Below, in pieces: positions 57,516 to 64,000 of a DNA stretch of 64,000 bases. A model generated the notes under the pieces. It saw nothing but the letters and a program-made list of their open reading frames with translations. It was not told where the DNA came from and did no database searches. Position 1 is the stretch's first letter; every line of letters begins with the position of its first letter. A program made the translations under genes and the position numbers. This stretch comes from Nitrosomonadales bacterium (lineage in GTDB: Bacteria; Pseudomonadota; Gammaproteobacteria; Burkholderiales; Gallionellaceae): contig JADKHS010000003.1 in the NCBI GenBank assembly GCA_016721605.1, positions 1 through 64,000 of the forward strand, in the 5' to 3' direction.

Positions 57516-57845
57516 TTATTCGAAAGAATGATGGTGAGGGGAAGACATGCAAATAACGGAACGATTACCTTGGCCGGGGTGTTGACCAATAAGAGGGGGA
57601 CGGAAATACAATGCCCGAGTTATTGGCTTTGCTACTGTCTCGATAATTAACGGCGACAGCACACAAATGCCCCCGCGACGTTCTTTTCCGTACAGCCAAA
57701 GGGCAATTGTGATTCCTACGGAAAAAAGGCAAAAGAGCAGATAACGAAATACGTTCTCTGATAAAAACTCCTCCCCGTTTATTATGGTTCCACTAATTTC
57801 AGTAGAGGGTCTGTATGTAAATGGACAATCACTACTACTATTCAT
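57516..57845 (-). CDS. Uncertain small ORF with one membrane helix
   Basis: From ATG 57845 the frame gives about 109 residues with a hydrophobic stretch (YLLFCLFSVGITIALWLYG). No ribosome-binding site precedes this ATG, although GGGGAGGAG occurs 70 bases downstream without a suitable start codon. It lies between apaH and the CNNM gene. It could be chance; no similarity is recognised. Confidence 0.25.
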   Translation of the reverse strand: MNSSSDCPFTYRPSTEISGTIINGEEFLSENVFRYLLFCLFSVGITIALWLYGKERRGGICVLSPLIIETVAKPITRALYFRPPLIGQHPGQGNRSVICMSSPHHHSFE

Positions 57846-57911
57846 AGGGCGAAGTATAACCCCGCTCCCCCTGTCTGTTATTTTAATGGCAGCCATCATA
57901 ACAGACACCAT

Positions 57912-58137
57912 TAAAACTTTCTATCAATTTGATTTCTATATAAATTAATTGCATTAACGACTATTTTTCAAAAAACATTGCGGACGTTGCTTTCAACTCT
58001 TCAGATAAGTCGGCAAACCACGATCTAAAGATCAAGTACTGCAAATCAAGTACTGCAAATTAAGCGGTTATCAATGGCCCGATAATTTTAAAGCCATCCC
58101 TTAAACCCTCTCAGATCCAACTTTAAAGTTATGTGGA
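57912..58137. other. Intergenic region with a 14-bp tandem duplication
   Basis: ATCAAGTACTGCAA is exactly repeated at 58031-58044 and 58045-58058, followed by a partial third copy. Nothing else is recognised in this AT-rich gap downstream of apaH. Confidence 0.5.
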
Positions 58138-58963
58138 TTACTGCCATGGCTGCGCTACCGGTTTGGACTCACATGGTACCTGAAACAGCTTGCGGTCTTC
58201 GAGGCGAATGGCGGAAAGCGCGCCACCCCACAAACAACCCTGTCAAGCGTAATGATTTGGGGGTAACGTTCAACCCCAGCGCCGACCAATGTCCGCACAC
58301 CACTGTAGCATTGGCGCTAGCGCGTCCTGGCACATCAAACCACGGCATGTATCCCTCAGGCACATTGTGCACTTCACCCTTAAATTTGAATTCCATTTCA
58401 CCGCTCGGGGTGCAAACACGCATGCGCGTGCAAGCATTAGTGATGGCGCGCAAGCGCTGGTAACCGCTAAGGTTATTTTCCCAATGGTCGGGATGGTTGC
58501 CATACATATGCACAAGAAAATCATGGTAGTGCTTACCTGTTAGTGCGGCTTCCGCTTCATGCGCCAACTGCTGTGCTTGGGCCACTGTCCAGCTCGGTAG
58601 CAACCCGGCATGTACCAGCACGAAATTACCTTCCACATATAGCAAACGCTGCGCACGTAGCCAGGTCAGCAATTCGCCTCGATCAGGTGCGCCAAGAACA
58701 TCGTGCAGCGTGTCGCAACGATGTAATTTGGCCGCGCCCTCAGCCACTGCAAGCAAGTGTAGATCATGGTTACCCAGCACAGTGATGGCGGAATCCCCTA
58801 GCGATTTTATCAAACGCAGTACGTTCACTGAATCCGGCCCGCGATTAACCAAATCACCTACCAGCCACAACCTATCTATTGCAGGGTCAAAGCACATTTT
58901 TTCCAGCAACCGCAAAAGCTCGATGTAACACCCCTGTATGTCGCCTACCGCATAAGTTGCCAT
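58138..58963 (-). CDS. apaH: Diadenosine tetraphosphatase (C-terminal frameshift)
   Basis: ApaH splits Ap4A symmetrically to ADP. The metallophosphatase motifs GDIQGC, GDLVNRGPDS and LGNHDLHLL are intact, as are VHAGLLPSW and the C-terminal VVCGHWSALGLNV. After this the frame drifts: the other frame carries CLWGGALSAIRLEDRKLFQVP, the expected family ending, to a stop at 58138; the uncorrected frame ends at 58169. I place the start at ATG 58963 (MATYAVGD), the first codon that matches homologues. Confidence 0.9.
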
Positions 58964-59055
58964 TATTCGCAATCAGTCAGTTTTAATTCCATGCACATTA
59001 AAAAATTAGTGCAGAGAATTATATTCAGTAAATTCACAGTGAGGTGCATTTAGTG

Positions 59056-60900
59056 TCATTTTAACTTTGCAACGCCATTAGAGTCTGGACAGTATTCCGG
59101 TATCCATTGTGTCAAAGCACGTTTAACTTCTGCATCGTCCTGCGCAGCGTGCGTGCTAAACCAAATTAACAAATTTGCCAACCATGCGGCGTCCACTTCA
59201 CGCGCTTGTGCAATACGCAGTTTTACATGGGGAGTGGACAAAGTGTGCTCGTTGTCGGCCAGTAGTTCCTCGTACAGCTTTTCACCTAAGCGCAAACCAG
59301 TGAATTCAATCCGAATATCATCCTTGCTTAGGCCGGAAAGACGAATAAGGTCATTCGCCAGATCAACAATTTTTACTGGATCGCCCATATCCAAAACAAA
59401 TATTTCTCCGCCTTTCCCCATTAAACTAGCCTGCAATACCAATTGCGCAGCCTCCGGAATTGACATGAAATAGCGTGTAATGTCTGGGTGTGTGACAGTA
59501 ATTGGCCCACCCTTAGCAATCTGTTCGCGGAATTTTGGAATGACGCTGCCGGTGCTGCCCAAGACGTTACCAAAACGCACCATAATGAAGCGCGTTCCGT
59601 CAGGCTGCTGCAATCCCTGACATACCATTTCTGCCAGACGTTTACTCGCCCCCATCACATTGGTTGGGTTGACCGCTTTGTCGGTAGAAATCAATACAAA
59701 TTTATCTACACCATGACGCTGTGCAGCAGTGGCGACCGACCATGTACCCAACACGTTATTACGTATCGCCTGCCAAGCGTTATGTTGCTCCATGAGGGGA
59801 CATGCTTGTATGCGCTGCATGAAAAACCACCGCAGGCTTATACTCAGAAAAACTTGATCAAGACGGGCAGCATCACGTACATCGCCAATCAGGCAGACAA
59901 TATCGAGACCATCGAATTTCGCAGCCAGCTCCTGTTCCATGTTGTACAGTGCAAATTCACTCAACTCGAACATCACTAAAGTACGTGGCTTGAAGTGTAT
60001 GATCTGGCGACATAGCTCAGAGCCGATAGATCCACCGGCACCAGTTACCAGCACAGTTTTATTAGTGAATAATTCATGCAGCCCGGCCGCATCCAATTGA
60101 ACCGGATCACGTCCCAGCAGATCATCCAGCTCCACGGCACGCAATTGCGAAATAGCGACGCGTCCACTTAACAAGTCATCGAATGACGGTACCGTCAACA
60201 CCTTGACACTGGCCTGATTACAAATCTCAATCGCACGCTTGCGCACTTGGTGCGAGGCCGATGGCATGGCAACAATGGCTTGTTTTACCTTCATGCGTTC
60301 CGCCCATTGCGGCAAGCTATCCAGCGCGCCCAGCACCTTGATCCCATTAAGGATACGCCCATGTTTATCCGCATTGTCGTCCAGAAAACCCACCAGCCGC
60401 CAATCACGGCTTCGCGCCAATTCTTTGGACAAACCTACGGCTGCATCGCTCGCTCCTAACACCAGCACTGGCTCTACATTTAAGTTGAGATTACGATAAA
60501 AACCATGCTCTTTCCAAAGACGATAAATGAAACGGCTCCCGCCCATTACAAGCAGCAAAAGCGCAGGGTCAATCACCAGTACCGAGCGAGGTATTACGGC
60601 ACTGATACGAAACATCCACAACACGAAGGGAATCAACGCGGCAGCCGTCAGCACCGCCAAAAAAATTTGGCGCAGGTCAGTTACACTGGCATAACGCCAT
60701 AGGCCACGATATAAACCAAAACGCCAGAAAACAATACTTTGCAAGGGTACAACCCAAACCAGGGTGTGTAACATTTCATTAATGAAATGCGGTGGAGGCT
60801 CGAAATTGAAGCGCAACAGATAAGCCAAACTCCAAGCAAATGCGGCCGCCGCAAAGTCATGCAGCATGGCCAGCAAAGTGCGTAGATCTAATTTAGCCAC
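59056..60900 (-). CDS. NDP-sugar 4,6-dehydratase/epimerase, PglF/WbpM/CapD family
   Basis: These membrane enzymes make UDP-4-keto-6-deoxy-GlcNAc-type sugars for glycans. Four N-terminal helices (residues about 10-125) are followed by a first Rossmann domain (VLVLGASDAAVGLSKELARS) and the catalytic SDR domain with VLVTGAGGSIGSELCRQI and a TDKAVNPTNVMGASKRLAE segment (the family uses a modified catalytic triad). Residues around 59805-59870 read LSISLRWFFMQRIQACPLMEQ in the open frame, but other frames give SEYKPAVVFHAA and AYKHVPLMEQ, so compensating indels corrupt a short patch. ATG at 60900 overlaps the WecA-like gene by 8 bases. Confidence 0.85.
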   Translation of the reverse strand: MAKLDLRTLLAMLHDFAAAAFAWSLAYLLRFNFEPPPHFINEMLHTLVWVVPLQSIVFWRFGLYRGLWRYASVTDLRQIFLAVLTAAALIPFVLWMFRISAVIPRSVLVIDPALLLLVMGGSRFIYRLWKEHGFYRNLNLNVEPVLVLGASDAAVGLSKELARSRDWRLVGFLDDNADKHGRILNGIKVLGALDSLPQWAERMKVKQAIVAMPSASHQVRKRAIEICNQASVKVLTVPSFDDLLSGRVAISQLRAVELDDLLGRDPVQLDAAGLHELFTNKTVLVTGAGGSIGSELCRQIIHFKPRTLVMFELSEFALYNMEQELAAKFDGLDIVCLIGDVRDAARLDQVFLSISLRWFFMQRIQACPLMEQHNAWQAIRNNVLGTWSVATAAQRHGVDKFVLISTDKAVNPTNVMGASKRLAEMVCQGLQQPDGTRFIMVRFGNVLGSTGSVIPKFREQIAKGGPITVTHPDITRYFMSIPEAAQLVLQASLMGKGGEIFVLDMGDPVKIVDLANDLIRLSGLSKDDIRIEFTGLRLGEKLYEELLADNEHTLSTPHVKLRIAQAREVDAAWLANLLIWFSTHAAQDDAEVKRALTQWIPEYCPDSNGVAKLK

Positions 60901-61873
60901 GCTGGCTTCGCTGAAATGCTTTCCAGCGATTATCCAAAATCAGCATCAACCCCGCATATACCCCTCCCCACATCAGGAACAGCAGCCAAGGCCATTCAGT
61001 GGATTGACGTAAACACCAAGTAGCAGATGCGCCCACCGCAAACATCAAAGTATATTCAAATAATGCGACATTACGATGCCCCCAACCAATTTGCACCAAG
61101 CGTTGGTAATAATGTTCACGATGCGCCTGAGATATTTTTTCACGGCGCAACATACGTTTGAGCAAGGTGACACTGGCATCCATGATAAAAGGAGAGAATA
61201 CCAACAACGGAAACCATCCAGGCCATATTCCTTGTTGCCAGCCCCACAACCCCATCGCGGCAGATAAAAAGCCAAGGGGAATGGATCCCGCATCACCCAT
61301 GAATACTTGAGCTGGATAAAAATTGTAATAAAGCAATCCCAAGCCAGCGGCACCTATTGAAAAATTTAGCATGGCCTGAGTATCAGCGCCATGCATCAAT
61401 GCCGCTACGCCATACATGGTGAAACCGAAAAATGTCATACCTCCAGCCAAGCCATCCGATCCATCCATAAAATTGAATAGATTGGTCATCCAAACTACGC
61501 ACAGCAACACGAGCAAAGCTTGCGCTATACCCTGTGCCAGCAAACCGGAACCGAGCACCAGAATTGCGGCAGCGGCGATGTGCGCCAACAAACGTTGCCG
61601 TACCGGCAGGCCGTGCATGTCATCTAGCAAAGAAACAACGAACAGTACGATCATGGGCAACACCACCCACCAAGCTAATGACATCACCATCAATGCCCAG
61701 GCAGACAAAAGACCCGCCATTAATCCCACCCCACCAATGCGCGGAATTGGCTCCTCATGCAATGAGCGCTCATTAGGGATATCTTGGATTTTTTTGCCGG
61801 CTTTACTGAATACAATAATAGTAATCACCAACATAGTGATCAGCGCTGCAATTAGGGGGGCGTAGTGCGACAT
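60893..61873 (-). CDS. WecA/WbpL-like undecaprenyl-phosphate sugar-1-phosphate transferase
   Basis: This polytopic enzyme starts glycan synthesis by putting a sugar phosphate on undecaprenyl phosphate. About ten hydrophobic segments are present. Catalytic motifs are LLDDMHGLPVRQR (DDxxD-like), TNLFNFMDGSDGLAGG and QVFMGDAGSIPLGF, with a HREHYYQRL-type His loop near residue 250. Length 326. It overlaps the dehydratase gene and lies after the SDR epimerase, a typical O-antigen/capsule initiation set (wbpL-wbpM-like). Confidence 0.88.
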   Translation of the reverse strand: MSHYAPLIAALITMLVITIIVFSKAGKKIQDIPNERSLHEEPIPRIGGVGLMAGLLSAWALMVMSLAWWVVLPMIVLFVVSLLDDMHGLPVRQRLLAHIAAAAILVLGSGLLAQGIAQALLVLLCVVWMTNLFNFMDGSDGLAGGMTFFGFTMYGVAALMHGADTQAMLNFSIGAAGLGLLYYNFYPAQVFMGDAGSIPLGFLSAAMGLWGWQQGIWPGWFPLLVFSPFIMDASVTLLKRMLRREKISQAHREHYYQRLVQIGWGHRNVALFEYTLMFAVGASATWCLRQSTEWPWLLFLMWGGVYAGLMLILDNRWKAFQRSQRG

Positions 61874-62021
61874 GGAGGCTTTTACTCTATAACAACATTA
61901 ATCATCTCCACGCAATCCACTTTCATGCGAGGTCGTTACCGTATGGAAAATTGCTTACCCAATCCTCGGCTCGATTGGTATGGTTTATAAAAAGTAATGA
62001 AACAGCATAAGAACACACTTA

Positions 62022-62981
62022 TTAACTTTTCTTACCTGAACGACGGTGCGATTCCGCAGTCGCTTGCAGCCCCTGTTGCAAAGTATAAGGAGGCACCCAA
62101 TTTAAATCACGGCGGATTTTACCACTATCGACCTGCAACGAACCGAGTAACCGTTCGACTTGATCAGATTTGCCGGATAATTTTCCCAGTATACGTAACC
62201 AGCTTGGCGGAAACGGCAATAAGTGCGCCGGACATCCCATCGCATCGCCTAATTGGCGCAACAAATCCGGGGTGGAAACATCCTCACCATCACATACCAA
62301 ATAAGTCTGGCCTGCGGCAACAGATGGGTTGAACAAGCTATCAAGGCATCCACCAAATTCCCCAGATAAATCAGGCTGCGACGGTTATGCACAGAAGCAA
62401 ATGGCAAAGGAATGTGTTTGGCAGCCACTGCCAGCATTTGTGCAAAGTTGCCTTTGACGCCCGAACCATAAACCAATGGAGGACGTACAACAACAATTTC
62501 CAAACCGGTTTCTTGGGCAATGCGCCACAACGCTTGTTCGGCTTGCCATTTCGAGATACTGTAAAAATCTTGTGGACTGGGTTCATCCAACTCTGTAAAT
62601 GGCTGAGTTGCGTTGGTCTGCTCGCCATTCACCTTGATCGAACTAACGAAAACGAGCCGCTTCACCCCCAAAACAAGCAGCCTGCCGAGCGAGATTTGAA
62701 GTGCCGTGCAGGTTGACCTGGAGAAACTCCACTAATGGATCGGCAGCATTCTCGCGCATTACATGCACTCGTGCAGCGAGATGAATCACCACATCCACAT
62801 CACGTAATGCCTCAGCCCAATTCGTCCCACTATTAATCGCGCCAACGACTATGGTTTCAATATTTTCAATCAATGAACTCCCTGAACGCACTGCCGCGCT
62901 TACAGAGTGCCCTCGCCGGAACAATTCAGCACAAAGCGCTTTACCAACGAAGCCACCAGCCCCAGAAATCATAAATTTCAT
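62022..62981 (-). CDS. Extended SDR NAD-dependent epimerase/dehydratase (two frameshifts)
   Basis: From ATG 62981 the N-terminus MKFMISGAGGFVGKALCAEL is the NAD-binding Rossmann motif, followed by VDVVIHLAARVHVM. A shift near 62672 continues as GVKRLVFVSSIKVNGEQT and FYSISKWQAEQALW (Tyr-x3-Lys catalytic pair). A second shift near 62330 leads to GQTYLVCDGEDVSTPDLLRQ and the C-terminus. Total about 318 residues, typical of UDP-GlcNAc/UDP-hexose epimerases placed beside WecA-like transferases. The exact sugar is unknown. Confidence 0.82.
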
Positions 62982-63046
62982 GATGATAACCAATGAGTAA
63001 ACATGATTAAGTTAGGTAAGCTTTAATTGCTTTATCGCACATTTGT

Positions 63047-63835
63047 TCATGGGTTTTTTTTCAAACGCAACCAAAGTACTTTTAAAAACAAAGAGGAACA
63101 AAAAAATCGCATCATGCTCATAAGATGCCACTTCAAATACTGAAAACTATGATGGCTACTTCTACGCGCAAGGTGAACCACCTTAGCATCAGGGCATAAA
63201 ACCACTTCATAACCCTTTAATCTCAGCCTGGCGCATAAATCTACATCTTCATAATAAAGAAAGTATCGCTGATCAAATCCACCTAATTTTTTGAACACGT
63301 CGCGCGGGAATAACATGAACATCCCGCCCACCCAATCAGGAAAGATCGGGTTGTCTTTTACAAGATAGTCGCTACCGTTACATCTGCCGAACGCTTTGCA
63401 AAATATCTTGAGTGGCGTTGGAAAACGACGGGCGCTATCTTCCACCGTACCGCTCTCATTTAATACGAGTGGCGCTGCCACACCTACTGAAGAATCCTGC
63501 AGACACGTAAGCAACGCCTTGAATGGATTATCATTCAACCGGACATCTGGATTCATTACACAAAAGAATCGCCCTGCTGCGTATGTAAATGCTTGATTGT
63601 GGTTAGCCGCGAATCCTATAGGAATTGGGTTACGAATAACCTTTATTGGAAATACAAAGCTATCTGCCGCGAACGGCAATGTCTCATCCAGGTTAAGCGT
63701 GAGAATCAGTTCGATCAATGAAGCCCGGCAATGCTGGTTGATATCATGCAGCAGACACCCAATCAACTGGATTTGTGCATGACTGACAACAGAAATAGAA
63801 ATTTCTGGCGATTGCTCTACGGCTATTTTGTCCAT
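63047..63835 (-). CDS. GT2 glycosyltransferase (rhamnosyltransferase-like)
   Basis: A GT-A fold is supported by ISISVVSHAQIQLIGCLLHD, the donor-site region FFCVMNPDVRLNDNPF (DxD-like NPD), and DWVGGMFMLFPRDVFKKLGGFDQRYFLYYEDVDLCARL, the acceptor/catalytic stretch shared by WbbL-type rhamnosyltransferases. Length 263 is slightly short; a hydrophobic/basic C-terminus (FLKVLWLRLKKN) may associate with membrane. ATG at 63835. It is the first gene of the visible polysaccharide cluster, which probably extends beyond the window. Confidence 0.85.
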   Translation of the reverse strand: MDKIAVEQSPEISISVVSHAQIQLIGCLLHDINQHCRASLIELILTLNLDETLPFAADSFVFPIKVIRNPIPIGFAANHNQAFTYAAGRFFCVMNPDVRLNDNPFKALLTCLQDSSVGVAAPLVLNESGTVEDSARRFPTPLKIFCKAFGRCNGSDYLVKDNPIFPDWVGGMFMLFPRDVFKKLGGFDQRYFLYYEDVDLCARLRLKGYEVVLCPDAKVVHLARRSSHHSFQYLKWHLMSMMRFFCSSLFLKVLWLRLKKNP

Positions 63836-63838
63836 CAA

Positions 63839-64000
63839 AAATAATGAACCTGAGGTACTTGAGTAACTTGCCTCGCTATTAGACTTCTATCCATAAATTC
63901 TATTTCGCCGGTTGGTAGCGATGGTGAATTAAAATGCCAGTTTTCGCCCAGCTCAGATTCGATTAATAAATATAATCAAGCGCAAGACCAAATTATCAAA
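63839..64000 (-). other. Window edge, possible 3' end of another gene
   Basis: On the minus strand a frame reads ESELGENWHFNSPSLPTGE to QVPQVHYF and stops at about 63845, 8 bases before the GT2 start. It is preceded by a stop near 63966, so if it is coding there is a frameshift. I do not recognise it. Confidence 0.2.

Overview
The window is a chromosomal segment of a betaproteobacterium. The order purM-purN-DUF3108-DUF3108-RsmB-like, the aceE-aceF-nadD-rsfS-rlmH-maf-rng series, pilC-pilD-coaE-zapD-yacG followed by a Nudix/TenI gene, and the overall protein character point to Nitrosomonadales, most likely near Gallionellaceae. That placement is inferred from family recognition, not from a search. 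No rRNA, tRNA or CRISPR array is visible.

Layout. 1-1.2 kb: remnant of a HAD-IB phosphatase and a broken hda. 1.3-7.1 kb (+): purM, purN, two DUF3108 envelope proteins, an RsmB-family methyltransferase, marC. 7.1-8.2 kb (-): an HtrA-type protease. 8.4-12.5 kb: Nif3-like protein, an unknown gene, bifunctional spoT, hslR. 12.5-12.9 kb: low-complexity tract and a mobile-element end. 13.3-18.9 kb (-): rimO, a ZIP transporter, a radical SAM protein, nlpD, pcm, surE. 18.9-21.2 kb: a MITE-like element, a VIT-family metal transporter and a small repeat-containing secreted protein. 21.2-26.1 kb: Cu+-type ATPase, wrbA, a HugZ-like flavin/heme protein, modE. 26.3-33.3 kb: rsmE, then a putative glycosylation island (SEC-C/TPR/O-GlcNAc-transferase-like protein, coiled-coil methyltransferase, double glycosyltransferase). 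33.7-38.4 kb: pilC, pilD, coaE, zapD, yacG and a convergent Nudix/TenI gene. 38.6-40.5 kb: small membrane protein, a multi-pass mono-heme cytochrome and divergent hupE. 40.5-41.8 kb: an HrgA/COG2958-like gene followed by what reads as an integron attC site and two mobile-element scars. 41.8-50.0 kb (-): rng, maf, rlmH, rsfS, nadD, aceF, aceE, then 5-formyl-THF cyclo-ligase. 50.3-56.1 kb: ilvA, a lipoprotein, a nitronate-monooxygenase-like protein, trpD, trpG. 56.2-64 kb (-): a CNNM/CBS protein, apaH, then an envelope polysaccharide cluster (PglF/WbpM-like dehydratase, WecA-like transferase, SDR epimerase, GT2 glycosyltransferase).

A striking property is the number of housekeeping genes interrupted by one-base indels, mostly at homopolymers (hda, purM, marC, htrA, rimO, the ZIP gene, nlpD, surE, the ATPase, modE, the OGT gene, rsfS, aceE, the CNNM gene, apaH and others). 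At least four genes (HAD, htrA, surE, Nudix/TenI) also lack an internal or terminal block of tens of codons. So many lesions in essential genes suggest sequence or assembly error rather than real decay, so I annotate most as genes with the lesion position noted.

The most interesting accessory feature is the 96-bp attC-like palindrome at 41454-41549, directly after an AT-richer HARE-HTH/COG2958 gene. It suggests an integron cassette sitting in the chromosome with no integrase in view. Second is the glycosylation island beside the type IV pilus genes, led by a SEC-C zinc motif fused to TPRs and a GT41 domain.
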